A stretch of 64,000 nucleotides of DNA from the NCBI GenBank assembly GCA_051648405.1, contig JBOFFC010000179.1, forward strand, positions 7,781 to 71,780. The letters are read 5' to 3'. Shown here piece after piece: positions 10,206 through 18,871 of this stretch. Source of the stretch: JBOFFC01 sp051648405. Lineage in GTDB: Bacteria; Planctomycetota; Planctomycetia; Pirellulales; Lacipirellulaceae. Each line of letters opens with the position of its first letter. Positions within the stretch are counted from its first letter, which is position 1. A model generated the notes under the pieces. That model saw only the letters and a program-made list of their open reading frames with translations. It was not told the DNA's origin and did no database searches. Made by a program: the position numbers and the translations under genes.

Positions 10206-12155
10206 CTACCGCAGCGGCGACGTCGCCCCGCCGATCTCGATCTCCGGCAGGTCGATCTCCCCGCCGTTCGCGGCGCCGGCGCCCGCCCGGCGGAGGGCGT
10301 CGAGCAGTTGCGACTCGGTGATCAGGTCGCGCAGCACGATCGGTTCGTCGGCCTTGCCGGCCGGGTAGATCGCCAGCAGCGGGATGCTGCGGCTGCCGAG
10401 CGACTCGAGCGCTTGCTCGACCTCGGGGTTCTCGTCGGACCAGTCGCCGAGAAGCGCCGTAACGCGGTTTGCCTCGATGACTTCCTTCACTCGTTTGGTG
10501 TCGATCGCCGTCTTGAGGTTCAGCTTGCAGGTCAGGCACCAGTTGGCGGTGAAATCGACGAGCACTGTGCGGCCCGACTGGCGCTCGGCGGCAAGAGCCG
10601 CGGCCGAGTAGGGCTTCCAAGGGAGCTCGTGCGTCGATGGGGTGTTGAGCCAGAACGCCCCCCAAGCAACGGCAATCGCGGTCCCGACGCCACCGAGCCA
10701 AGCGGCGGTCCGTTTCGTAGCCGACGCGGTGAGGGGTGTCGATCCGATCCACCAGCACCCGAACCCGATCGCGAGCAGCATCGTCAGCGTCGGCACGAAG
10801 AGCGTCGACTTGAGCGTGTAGAACAGGTAGATGACCGTCGCCAACAGGACGAAACCCATCAGTTGCTTGAAGGTCTCCATCCAGGCGCCCGGCTTCGGGA
10901 GCCAACGCACTAGGCCCGGGAACGCGCCGATTAACAGGTAGGGGGACGCCATCCCGAGCCCGATCGCGCCGAACACCAGGAACGTCGTCCAGGCCGGCTT
11001 GCCGAGCGTGAAACCGATCGCCGTGCCGAGCAGTGGCCCGCTGCACGGCGTCGCAAGGATCGTCGTGAAGATCCCCTTGAAGAACGCCCCCGCGTACCCC
11101 TCCTGCTGTTGCAGGTCGTTCGCCGCGTGGCCGCCGGCAAACCCGGGGATTGGGATCTCCCACACCCCCAGGAAGCTCATCGCCATCGCGAACACGAGCG
11201 CGATGATGCCGATCTTGAACTCCGACTTGGTGTAGAGCTCCCCCCAGCCGTAGCCGGCGTAGGCGGCGAGCGCCGCCAGCAGCAGGAACACGCTCATCAG
11301 GCCGGCAACGTATGCCAGGTTCATCGCCAAGACCTTGCCGCGGTCGTGCCCCGCCTGCTTCGCGAACGCGAAGACCTTAAGGCCGATGACCGGCAGCACG
11401 CACGGCATGAGGTTCAAGATCAGCCCGCCGACCAGCGCCGCGCCGAGCACACCGACGAGCGACACGTCGCTTGTCGAGCTGCTCGACGCTTGCGTGGGTG
11501 GGGTGTCGATAGCCGCCGCTGCGGGCTCGCCGTTCATCCCCTCGAGGCCCGCGAGCGCGTCCCCCAGCGGAACGCCGGGCCCGAGCATCGCCTCGAACGT
11601 CAGCGTGATCGGCTCGCAACTGTTCGACTGGCACGCTTGGAGTCGTACACGTCCCTTAACGGTTGCGGTGGTTGGGCTGACCCCCTCGGCGAAACGGATC
11701 GGGGCGAACCAGGTGACGACGCCCGCGTGCTCTTCAATCGAAAGCCCCTTCCAGACCTCGGTGTCGATGTGCGCGTCTGGCGCCGGCGACGCATCGAACG
11801 CGCCGATGACGCGGTAGTCGGGCGTGTCGGCGACTTCGATCCGCGTCGCCCCGGGCCCCCCCCTGGGCTGCGTCGTCGAGTAGACGTGGTAGCCGGGGGC
11901 GATGGTCGCCGTGAGCATCAGCACGGCCGGTCGGTTGGGAGTCGCATCGACGAACTGCGCCTTGATACGCACCGGCTCGGCGACGACCGATTCACCGAAC
12001 AGCCCCCCGTCGGCGCTCGCGCCGGGCACGAACGCCCCGTCGCCGAGCCCGCCTGTGAAATCGATCTGGGCGTCGGCCGACCGGGGGGCTGCTAGCAGCG
12101 CCGCGATCGCGAGGTGGGCGAGAAACAAAACGCTGGTAGTTCGGTCGAAAGCCAT
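10206..12155 (-). CDS. dsbD: Thiol:disulfide interchange protein DsbD
   Basis: Carries electrons from cytoplasmic thioredoxin across the membrane to periplasmic thiols. A 649-residue protein in the full three-part layout: signal peptide (1-29, ending SADAQ); an N-terminal DsbD-alpha-like domain to about 210 with the cysteine pair QACQSNSCEP; a multi-pass membrane domain (about 230-500) with the conserved cysteines in NLMPCVLPVIG and LATPCSGPLLG; and a C-terminal thioredoxin-like domain with WCLTC at 539-543. All six redox cysteines are present, so it should be active. The stop codon lies 9 bp from the CTAG element. Confidence 0.95.
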   Translation of the reverse strand: MAFDRTTSVLFLAHLAIAALLAAPRSADAQIDFTGGLGDGAFVPGASADGGLFGESVVAEPVRIKAQFVDATPNRPAVLMLTATIAPGYHVYSTTQPRGGPGATRIEVADTPDYRVIGAFDASPAPDAHIDTEVWKGLSIEEHAGVVTWFAPIRFAEGVSPTTATVKGRVRLQACQSNSCEPITLTFEAMLGPGVPLGDALAGLEGMNGEPAAAAIDTPPTQASSSSTSDVSLVGVLGAALVGGLILNLMPCVLPVIGLKVFAFAKQAGHDRGKVLAMNLAYVAGLMSVFLLLAALAAYAGYGWGELYTKSEFKIGIIALVFAMAMSFLGVWEIPIPGFAGGHAANDLQQQEGYAGAFFKGIFTTILATPCSGPLLGTAIGFTLGKPAWTTFLVFGAIGLGMASPYLLIGAFPGLVRWLPKPGAWMETFKQLMGFVLLATVIYLFYTLKSTLFVPTLTMLLAIGFGCWWIGSTPLTASATKRTAAWLGGVGTAIAVAWGAFWLNTPSTHELPWKPYSAAALAAERQSGRTVLVDFTANWCLTCKLNLKTAIDTKRVKEVIEANRVTALLGDWSDENPEVEQALESLGSRSIPLLAIYPAGKADEPIVLRDLITESQLLDALRRAGAGAANGGEIDLPEIEIGGATSPLR

Positions 12156-12234
12156 GAATCCCCGCCTTGGTGGTTGGAAGCTGCCCGCAGTTTACCCGGC
12201 CCGCGCAAACGGGGAAAAGCCGATCGGCGATCGT

Positions 12235-13236
12235 CTACTCGGCGTGCCGCGTGAGCTTCTTCGTCAACTGCTGCACCCGGGCGAGCGCGCCCGCCCCTTC
12301 CCCCTTCGCGATCCGTCCCTCGGCGATCCAGCGGCCCCATCGCTCCGCGGCGACGACCGCCCCCCCGAGGTCGAGCGCCGCCACCGTCTCGCAAGCGAGG
12401 TCGGGTTCGATGCGGCACGGGCACTGTCTCGCTAGCTCGTCGCGCACCGCGGCGTCGCCGGCCGCGAGTTCCCCCGCGAGTCGCGCGACGTCCACCAGTT
12501 GCGTGTCGATCCGCGTCGCGGTGAAGTCGAGCCAACCAGTTACCTCCCACACCGCATGTCCCACCTCGTCACTACGCAACGAGACGAGTGCGTGATCGGG
12601 ACGCAGGTCGCCGTGCACCCGGTGCAGCGGCAGGTCGAGCCCGGCAACCCGCTTCACGGCGGCGAGCGCCCGCGGTCGAACCGCTTGCGCAGCGTCGCGC
12701 AGGGCCGCGACGAGCGCGGCGTGCTCGGGGTGCGAAGGTTGTGGTCCGTGGAACGTCGGCTCCGCCAGCCCGCGCTCCCGATCGCGCAGCGCCGTCGAAA
12801 CGCCGCGTACCCCCCGCTCGGTGCGGCGCCACGCGTCGTGGAGCAGGCCGAGCGCGGCGAGGACGGCAGGCGCCGACTCGCGAGTCGTCGGCGCACCGGG
12901 GAGCCAGCGAGTCCCTTCCCACCAGGCGCCGTCGGGTCCCTGGCAGCGATGGACTGTGTGACCGATTGCGAACGCGGGAACCGGTAGGCGGCCGCCGAGA
13001 GCGTACGCCGCTCGCGCAACGACACACGCCACCTCGTCGAGGCGCGCCTCGTCGATCGAGCCAGCGGGGTAACGTTTCAACGCGACCGGCTGTGAGTCGG
13101 CGCCGCGACGCCAGACGCGCGCACCGCTCAGTCCGCCGGGAACAGGCGCCCAGCCGGTCGTTTGCCACCCAAGTGCCCGCAGCACGTCCGCCGGCGGGGT
13201 GTCGCGCGGCGTATCGGTTGGGGGGGGACCGTTCAA
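12235..13236 (-). CDS. Aminoglycoside phosphotransferase-like kinase
   Basis: A 333-residue protein of the APH/choline-kinase-like fold. LPLHRVHGDLRPDHALV is the catalytic Brenner-type loop (HGDLxPxH; the usual Asn is His here), and VTGWLDFTATRID supplies the metal-binding Asp in the place of the DFG motif. The N-terminal lobe has GGLSGARVWRR (nucleotide loop) and QPVALKRYP with the ATP-contacting lysine. The substrate cannot be told from sequence; members act on antibiotics, sugars, homoserine or other small alcohols. The gene is divergent from the metalloprotease gene. Confidence 0.8.
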   Translation of the reverse strand: MNGPPPTDTPRDTPPADVLRALGWQTTGWAPVPGGLSGARVWRRGADSQPVALKRYPAGSIDEARLDEVACVVARAAYALGGRLPVPAFAIGHTVHRCQGPDGAWWEGTRWLPGAPTTRESAPAVLAALGLLHDAWRRTERGVRGVSTALRDRERGLAEPTFHGPQPSHPEHAALVAALRDAAQAVRPRALAAVKRVAGLDLPLHRVHGDLRPDHALVSLRSDEVGHAVWEVTGWLDFTATRIDTQLVDVARLAGELAAGDAAVRDELARQCPCRIEPDLACETVAALDLGGAVVAAERWGRWIAEGRIAKGEGAGALARVQQLTKKLTRHAE

Positions 13237-13453
13237 ACGTCGGAACCCGATCGAACTTGGTGACTGCGGTGAGTTGGCGGATCGAGCAGCGCTGGTTATT
13301 TGGGGTATACTTCCCGGTCTGCTGCGCCCGTCGCGTTCCGATTACGCCGACGGCGTCGATTCTGCCCCCCGACATCGGCACGACGCAACCGCACCCCGAC
13401 CCTCCCGCTCCGACGCTCTTACGACGCGACGCCACCCGCCAAGGATTCGCCCC

Positions 13454-16204
13454 GTGCCGCGATTCGCACTCGCCCTCCCGTTCGCCGCCGTCACGTCCTT
13501 CGCGTTGATGCTGGGTCCGTCCGCCGCGCCGGTCGCCGCCGACGAACCTGCCGCGCCCGTGGCGCAGGCGGAGGCCACGCCCCCGGTCGCGGCGCAGCCC
13601 GCTGCGAACAGCGTGGCGGCAGAACCCGAGGCGAAGCCCGCGACCCCCCCGGCGGCGCCCGCCAAGCCCACCGAGCCCCCCAAATACCCGCCGATCGAGA
13701 AGGTCCTCAAGGACACCAAGAAGATCGACGGGCTCATCAAGCTCCACCTCTCGGAGACGACGCTCTTCGCCGAGCTGACGCCGGGGGACTTCGACAAGGA
13801 CTTGATCGTGCTGATCACGATCGCGCGCGGCATCGGCCAGACGCCGGTGGTCGGGGGCTTTAGCTGGGGCTTCGGCGACGACTGGGTCTGGCAGTTCCGC
13901 AAGGTGGGCGACCAGATCCAAATCGTCCGTCGCAACGTCCGCTTCCGCGCGAAGGCCGGCACCCCCACCGCCGAGGCGGTCCGCCTCGCCTACACCGACA
14001 GCGTGATTTTCAGCCTGCCGATCCTGACGCGCGGCGGCGGGGGTTCGTACGTCGTCGATTTGTCGCCGGTCTTCATGAGCGACCTGCCGCAGATCGGCTT
14101 TGCGCTCCCCGGCTTCTCGTTCAACCGCCAGCGCTCGAGTTGGTCGGACGTGCGTGGCTACGAGAAGAACGTCGAGGTGCAGATCGCCGCAACGTACTCG
14201 TCGAGCGGCTACGAAGAGCTCGACTCGGTCCCCGACTCGCGCGGGGCGACGATCAACGTCCACTACTCGATCAGTCGCTTGCCGAAGACCGACTACCAAC
14301 CGCGTCTGGCCGACGACCGGGTCGGTTACTTCCTCTCGGTGGTCAAGGACTTCACCGAGCAGGAGGTGGACGACCGCTTCGTCCGCTACATCACGCGCTG
14401 GAACCTGCAGAAGGCCGACGCGGCGGCCGACGTCTCGACCCCCAAACAGCCCGTCAAGTTCTGGCTTGAGAAGACCGTCCCCTTCAAGTACCGCAAGCCG
14501 ATCCGCGACGGCATCGAGGAGTGGAACAAGGCCTTCGAGAAGGCCGGGTTCTACGACGCGGTGGCGGTCGAGCAGCAGAAGGAGTCCGACAACTGGGAGC
14601 CCGGCGACATCAACTACAACACGTTCCGCTGGATCACCGCGGGGGCCGGCTTCGCGATGGGCCCGTCGCGCGTGAATCCTCTGACGGGGGAGATCCTCGA
14701 CGCCGACATCATCTTCGACGCCGACTTCCTGCAGTACTGGAAGCAAGAGTACGAGTTCTTCACCCCCAAGGGGATCGAAGTCCTGACCGGCGGACCGATC
14801 GAGCTCGACGCCTACCGCAAGGAGCGGTCGCGGCGCCCCGGCGGGCTGGGGGTTTCGCACGACTCGCGCTGCACCTGCAACCTGCTCGGCGGCGTGTCGA
14901 ACCAACTGGCGTTCGCGGCGGCCGTGTCGGCGGCTCGCAAGCGCTCGCCGGAAGAGATGGAACGCCTGGTGACGCAGGCCCTCAAGGAAGTCGCCATGCA
15001 CGAGGTCGGCCACACGCTCGGCCTGCGGCACAACTTCAAGGCCAGCACGTTCCGCAAAGTGGCGGACCTCGAGGACACGACCAAGACTAGCCTCACCGGC
15101 GTCGGCGCGTCGGTGATGGACTACAACCCGGTGAACATCCTCCCCGAGGGGATGAAGCAGGGGGACTACTACTCGACGACGATCGGTCCCTACGACTACT
15201 GGGCGATCGAGTACGGCTACAAGGCCGTCAAGGACGAGAAGAAGGACCTCGCGGCGATCGCCGCCCGCAGCGGCGAGCCAGGCCTGGCGTTCAGCACCGA
15301 CGAGGACACCCGCGGCATCGACCCCGACCCGCACAGCCGCCGCTTCGACATGACCGACGACCTCGTGGCCTACGCCCGGCTGCAAGCGAAGCTCGTCGCC
15401 GAGGCGCTGCCGAAGGTCGTCACCGACCTCGTCGAAGAGGGGGAGGGCTACGAGCGCGCCCGACGCGCTTTCGGCGTGCTCCTCTCGACGCACGGCCGCG
15501 TGATGTTCGACGCCACCCGCTACATCGGCGGCGTGTACGTCAACCGCTCGCACAAGGGGGACGCCGGCGCCCCCAAGCCGTTCGAGGTGGTCGATGTGGC
15601 CCGCCAGCGTGACGCGCTCAAGCTGCTGGAAGACGAGGTCCTGAGCGACCGCCCGTTCTCGATCCCGCCCAGCCTGTACAACGAGCTGGCGCCCAGCCGC
15701 TGGGACCACTGGGGGGTCGAGGTCGTCGAGCGGACCGACTACCCGGTCCACATGGTGATCCTGATGTGGCAAGACCGCGTACTCGATCAGGCGCTGGGGT
15801 CGCTGACCCTCACTCGGGTCCACGACACCGAGCTGAAAGTCCCCGCCGACCAGGACGCGCTGACCACCGCCGAGCTGATCGAGCGCGTCGCCAACGCCTC
15901 GTTCCGCGAGGTCAAGGACTTCAAGGAGGGGGAGTACACCACCCGCAAGCCGGCGATCTCAAGCCTCCGGCGCAACCTTCAGCGGAGCGTGCTTGCGCGG
16001 CTGCTGCGGATGGCGCTCAATCAGACCTTCGCCCCCGAGGACTGTGCGACGATCGCGTACCAAGAGCTCTCGGATCTCAAGGAGTCGATCGACGAGCTGC
16101 TCGAGGACGAGCCGAAGCTCGACCCCTACTCGCTGGCGCACCTCCGCGAGACGTCGGCTCGGATCGAGAAGGCGCTCGACAGCGAAGTGCTGTTGTTCCC
16201 GTGA
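13454..16204 (+). CDS. Secreted zinc-dependent metalloprotease (DUF5117/DUF5118 type)
   Basis: A 916-residue exported protein starting at a GTG (13454, MPRFALALPFAAVTSF) with a signal peptide. Residues 25-75 are an Ala/Pro/Glu-rich linker. The zinc site MHEVGHTLGLRHNF lies near residue 515, a metzincin-like HEXXHxxGxxH site (third His in GLRHNF), with VMDYNPVN about 30 residues later as a Met-turn-like segment. Flanking regions resemble the planctomycete and Bacteroidetes family with DUF5117, DUF5118 and DUF4953 domains. Longer in-frame starts would overlap the divergent gene upstream. A TATACT hexamer (13306-13311) may be its -10 box, without a clear -35. A hairpin terminator follows. Confidence 0.88.
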   Translation: MPRFALALPFAAVTSFALMLGPSAAPVAADEPAAPVAQAEATPPVAAQPAANSVAAEPEAKPATPPAAPAKPTEPPKYPPIEKVLKDTKKIDGLIKLHLSETTLFAELTPGDFDKDLIVLITIARGIGQTPVVGGFSWGFGDDWVWQFRKVGDQIQIVRRNVRFRAKAGTPTAEAVRLAYTDSVIFSLPILTRGGGGSYVVDLSPVFMSDLPQIGFALPGFSFNRQRSSWSDVRGYEKNVEVQIAATYSSSGYEELDSVPDSRGATINVHYSISRLPKTDYQPRLADDRVGYFLSVVKDFTEQEVDDRFVRYITRWNLQKADAAADVSTPKQPVKFWLEKTVPFKYRKPIRDGIEEWNKAFEKAGFYDAVAVEQQKESDNWEPGDINYNTFRWITAGAGFAMGPSRVNPLTGEILDADIIFDADFLQYWKQEYEFFTPKGIEVLTGGPIELDAYRKERSRRPGGLGVSHDSRCTCNLLGGVSNQLAFAAAVSAARKRSPEEMERLVTQALKEVAMHEVGHTLGLRHNFKASTFRKVADLEDTTKTSLTGVGASVMDYNPVNILPEGMKQGDYYSTTIGPYDYWAIEYGYKAVKDEKKDLAAIAARSGEPGLAFSTDEDTRGIDPDPHSRRFDMTDDLVAYARLQAKLVAEALPKVVTDLVEEGEGYERARRAFGVLLSTHGRVMFDATRYIGGVYVNRSHKGDAGAPKPFEVVDVARQRDALKLLEDEVLSDRPFSIPPSLYNELAPSRWDHWGVEVVERTDYPVHMVILMWQDRVLDQALGSLTLTRVHDTELKVPADQDALTTAELIERVANASFREVKDFKEGEYTTRKPAISSLRRNLQRSVLARLLRMALNQTFAPEDCATIAYQELSDLKESIDELLEDEPKLDPYSLAHLRETSARIEKALDSEVLLFP

Positions 16205-16263
16205 TCGCGGCGAGGACGCCTTCTCGGTGGGGCTGGATGGGGATCGGAACCGAGTTGCACGGG

Positions 16264-16298
16264 CCGCCCCCTTCCCGCTGAAGGGGGCGGGGGGTTTT
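16264..16298 (+). terminator. Terminator after the metalloprotease gene
   Basis: An 11-bp perfect stem CCGCCCCCTTC/GAAGGGGGCGG (16264-16274 with 16280-16290), loop CCGCT, followed by GGGG then TTTT. Located 60 bp after the stop and 70 bp before the PII gene. The weak T-run lowers certainty. Confidence 0.6.
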
Positions 16299-16368
16299 CG
16301 GCTCGACGCCGTTGCCGGGTAGATTGGGGACCCGCCTCCCTGCTCGTTCCTCCTCGCCTGCAAGCGTC

Positions 16369-16716
16369 ATGAAGTTCGTCGTCGCGGTGATCCAGCCGAC
16401 CAAGCTCGCCGCGACGCAGCGTGCCCTCGCGCAGCTCGGAGTAACGCGGATGACGGTCGCCGACTCGATGGGCTTCGCCCGCCAGCGGGGGCACATCGAG
16501 ACTTACCGCGGTCACGAGTACCAGACGCAACTGCTGCGGAAGATCGAGCTGCACATCGCGGTGAACGACGACTTCCTCGAGCCCGTCCTGGCTTGCCTCG
16601 AAGAGCACGCCCGCACCAGCGCCGAGGGGCACATCGGCGACGGCAAGGCGTTCGTGCTGCCGATGGACGAGGCGATCCAGATCAGCGACGGCTTCCGCGG
16701 CAAGGGAGCCATCTAG
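16369..16716 (+). CDS. PII family nitrogen regulatory protein
   Basis: A 115-residue trimeric signal protein of the GlnB/GlnK family, which reports nitrogen and energy state by binding ATP/ADP and 2-oxoglutarate. Start at the ATG at 16369 (MKFVVAVIQPTKL). The T-loop runs over residues 37-55, with GHIETYRGHEY placing the conserved tyrosine, the uridylylation site in many bacteria, exactly at position 51. The B-loop region IGDGKAFVLPMDEA is present (usual IGDGKIFV). The C-terminus ISDGFRGKGAI departs from the usual RTGE..ED.AI. No ammonium transporter gene is next to it; instead a receiver-like gene starts 1 bp after its stop. Confidence 0.92.
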   Translation: MKFVVAVIQPTKLAATQRALAQLGVTRMTVADSMGFARQRGHIETYRGHEYQTQLLRKIELHIAVNDDFLEPVLACLEEHARTSAEGHIGDGKAFVLPMDEAIQISDGFRGKGAI

Positions 16717-16717
16717 C

Positions 16718-17080
16718 GTGAAGGCCGTGCTCCTCTCGACCGACTTGATCGCCCACTCGTCTGCCGAGGGGGCGGCGCGGCGCGCCGGCGTCCCGTTCGC
16801 CGTAGTCCCCCCGGGCCGCGCCACGGAGCGCGTCGATGAAGGGGTCGGCCTGGTTGCGATCGACCTTACGTCGCCGATCGACGACCTGCCGGGACTGATT
16901 CGTTCGCTCTTTGCGCTCGCCCCCGACGCGACGCTCGTCGCCTTCGGCCCGCACGTCCACGAGGAACGCCTCGAAGCGGCGAAACTCGCGGGGTGCGACC
17001 TCGTAGTCAGCCGCGGCAAGTTCCAGAGCGGGTTCGAGCAGATGCTGCGCGACCGGTTCGCCGTCGAGCTAGACCGCTAG
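16718..17080 (+). CDS. Receiver-like (CheY-fold) small protein coupled to PII
   Basis: A 120-residue protein starting at a GTG one base after the PII stop, so probably co-translated. The alternating strand/helix pattern (KAVLLSTDL, PFAVVPPG, GLVAIDLTS, ATLVAFGPHV, CDLVVSRGKF) resembles a response-regulator receiver. Asp49 in GLVAIDLTS falls where the phosphorylated Asp sits and the lysine of RGKF where the conserved lysine sits, but the acidic pair after strand 1 is reduced to a single Asp. It may be a degenerate or phosphorylation-independent receiver. Its TAG stop is formed by the first bases of the CTAG-bounded repeat. Family assignment is tentative. Confidence 0.65.
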   Translation: MKAVLLSTDLIAHSSAEGAARRAGVPFAVVPPGRATERVDEGVGLVAIDLTSPIDDLPGLIRSLFALAPDATLVAFGPHVHEERLEAAKLAGCDLVVSRGKFQSGFEQMLRDRFAVELDR

Positions 17081-17219
17081 CAGCCTGTTGATTTTTCAAC
17101 AGGCTGCTTCGTCGCACGGAGGCGACGTCGAAACCACGGCGTTTTCGCCACGGTTTCGCGAGCCGCGAGCTTGGCGAGGTTGAAAAACGCCACGAAGGCG
17201 TTTTTCAACAGGCTGCTAG
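17077..17219 (-). repeat. CTAG-bounded palindromic element, copy 2 (143 bp)
   Basis: An inverted copy of 10040-10197. Both ends are CTAG joined to CAGCCTGTTGA-type sequence. The left end is a hairpin, CAGCCTGTTGA-TTTT-TCAACAGGCTG, and the right end has a third copy of the same arm. The interior carries a CGAAACC...GGTTTCG arm pair and an AAAACGCC...GGCGTTTT hairpin. The left CTAG supplies the TAG stop of the receiver-like gene (17078-17080) and the right CTAG supplies the TAG stop of the convergent membrane-protein gene (17216-17218). Confidence 0.88.
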
Positions 17220-18184
17220 GGGTCGGCCCGTTCATCAACGGGTTGGCCGTCGATGTCGCTGCGCAGCAGCAGGTAGACCCCCACCCCGGCAGTGAAAACG
17301 TACGCCGGGTAGTAGCCCGCCACCGCGCGGCGGAAGACCCCCTCCCACCAGTGGGCGATCGACGCCGCGGCGCCCGTCATCGGCGCTCCGTGTCCGGCGG
17401 AGACGAATCGGTTCGTTGCGGCGACCGTCGCTTCGGCCGCGAGCTCGACGAGCGCTGCCGAGAAGACGCCAATCACGGCCGCGACCGTCGCGTACCAAGC
17501 GATCCGCGCCATCCGCTGCAGGGCGTAGGCGTACATGCGGCTGGCGGCGTCGAACGGGTCGGCGTTATCGACTGCGATGGCGGCGAGGGCGAGCGGCCAG
17601 CCGGCGATCGCGGCTGTCCCGAGCACGGACACAGCGCCCCCGGCGACCAGTTTCACCGGCCAGCCAATCGCCACGACCGGGGCGAGGAAGTCGATCCGGG
17701 CGACAAACCCCACGAGCCACAGCAGCGTGACTGCAACGAGGGCCGGCGCCGCCACGAGCCCGGCGGTCGCGAATAGCCGCGGGATGCGCCGCGCGGCGAG
17801 TCGCGTAGTGGCGAGCACGCCGCGCGATTCGCCGAGCGTCCAAGCCTGGCTGGCGAACGCCGCCGCCACGAGCCCGAAGCACGACCAAGCCGCGACGCGT
17901 AGCAGCGCCGCGTCGGGCCCCTGCGCAAACCACGACGCGAAGAACTCCGAAAAGCCGCCTATCGGCGCAGCGAAGGGGCTTTCCAAGAGCGCCGCGACGC
18001 GGGGAATGGGCAGGCGTTCAGGCCAGGGGCCTACGACCACCGCCACAACCGCCGCGATCAACCAGGGCCAGCCGACAACGATGCCCGGAGTCCTGAGAAG
18101 CAGGAGCCACGGCGCGAGCGCGAGCCAATCGATGCGTCCCACGGGATCGGCCGGCCGCGGCGACGGGGGGCTCGGGTCGGGCAT
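17216..18184 (-). CDS. Hypothetical multi-pass membrane protein
   Basis: A 322-residue protein starting MPDPSPPSPRPADPVGRIDW with about six hydrophobic segments (for example ALAPWLLLL, WLIAAVVAVVVG, AAWSCFGLVAAAFAS, LVAAPALVAVTLLWLVGFVA, AGGAVSVLGTAAIAG, ATVAAVIGVFSAALVELA, YVFTAGVGVYLLL). No domain is recognised; it resembles the generic planctomycete permease-like membrane proteins of about 300 residues. Its stop codon lies inside the end of the CTAG element, so the native C-terminus may have been altered. Confidence 0.75.
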   Translation of the reverse strand: MPDPSPPSPRPADPVGRIDWLALAPWLLLLRTPGIVVGWPWLIAAVVAVVVGPWPERLPIPRVAALLESPFAAPIGGFSEFFASWFAQGPDAALLRVAAWSCFGLVAAAFASQAWTLGESRGVLATTRLAARRIPRLFATAGLVAAPALVAVTLLWLVGFVARIDFLAPVVAIGWPVKLVAGGAVSVLGTAAIAGWPLALAAIAVDNADPFDAASRMYAYALQRMARIAWYATVAAVIGVFSAALVELAAEATVAATNRFVSAGHGAPMTGAAASIAHWWEGVFRRAVAGYYPAYVFTAGVGVYLLLRSDIDGQPVDERADP

Positions 18185-18217
18185 CGCATCGCTCGTGGGG
18201 TGCAGGGGTCGCGGCCG

Positions 18218-18397
18218 TCAGTCGATGTCGCGTGGCCCGTCGATCGGCCCGTCGTCGTCCTCGTCGCGGTAGGCCGGGACCGAGTAGCCCTCGTCGAGCC
18301 AGCGCCCCAGGTCGATCGACTTGCAGCGCTTGCTACAAAACGGCATCGCCTCGGTCGTCTCGGGAAGGAACTCGGCTTCGCAAACGGGGCATCGCAT
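18218..18397 (-). CDS. yacG: DNA gyrase inhibitor / zinc-binding protein YacG
   Basis: A 59-residue zinc-ribbon protein: MRCPVCEAEF, then PFCSKRCKSIDLGRWLDEGY, giving C3-C6 and C21-C25 ligands. SKRCKxIDLGRWLxExY is the YacG signature. In E. coli YacG binds GyrB and blocks gyrase; that role here is by homology only. The Asp-rich tail (RDEDDDG) is unusual. It ends the minus-strand chaperone gene series. Confidence 0.9.
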   Translation of the reverse strand: MRCPVCEAEFLPETTEAMPFCSKRCKSIDLGRWLDEGYSVPAYRDEDDDGPIDGPRDID

Positions 18398-18438
18398 CGC
18401 GACGGGACCTTGCCGGAAGGAAACGGCAGCGTGACGAG

Positions 18439-18807
18439 TTACTTCTTCTTCGACGAGCCGCCACCCGACTTGGTCTTTGACTCGGAGGGCTTCGAATCGG
18501 AGGGCTTCGTCTCGGGCTTCGAATCCCCCTTCGAGGACTCGCCCTTCGACTCGCTCTTTGCTGAATCCGACGGCTTCGAGTCGCCCCCCTTCTTGTCCTT
18601 CTCGGCGGCCTTCTTGTACGAGTCGCTCCGGTAGTCGGTCTCGTAAAAGCCGGAGCCCTTGAAGACGATCGCCGCGCCGGTGCCGAACAGGCGGCGGAGC
18701 TTCAGCTTGGCGCACTCGGGGCACTTTTTCTTGACCGCCTCGGACATCGCCTGGAACAGCTCGAACTCGTGTCCGCAGGCGTCGCACTCGTAGTCGTACG
18801 TGGGCAT
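18439..18807 (-). CDS. FmdB-type zinc ribbon protein with Lys/Ser tail
   Basis: A 122-residue protein starting MPTYDYECDACGHEFELFQA, the FmdB/CxxC_CxxC zinc-ribbon start, with cysteines at 8, 11, 29 and 32 (ECDAC, KCPEC). The conserved IVFKGSGFYETDYRS segment follows near residues 47-61. The last 55 residues are low-complexity Lys/Ser/Asp/Pro (for example SKGESSKGDSKPETKPSD), probably disordered. Members are small putative regulatory proteins with no firm function. It lies between grpE and yacG on the same strand. Confidence 0.88.
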   Translation of the reverse strand: MPTYDYECDACGHEFELFQAMSEAVKKKCPECAKLKLRRLFGTGAAIVFKGSGFYETDYRSDSYKKAAEKDKKGGDSKPSDSAKSESKGESSKGDSKPETKPSDSKPSESKTKSGGGSSKKK

Positions 18808-18871
18808 AGCGAATCGGGGCCTGTGGTGACTCGGGTTTGCCCGCCCCTCCAAGGTTGGGGGGCGAAGCGCG

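Noticed and set aside
12572..15823. A 1083-codon open frame on the minus strand antisense to the metalloprotease gene
   Set aside because: Composition is Arg/Val/Leu/His-rich without family motifs, and the plus-strand frame has a signal peptide and a zinc site. Long antisense frames are expected in high-GC DNA with strong third-position bias.
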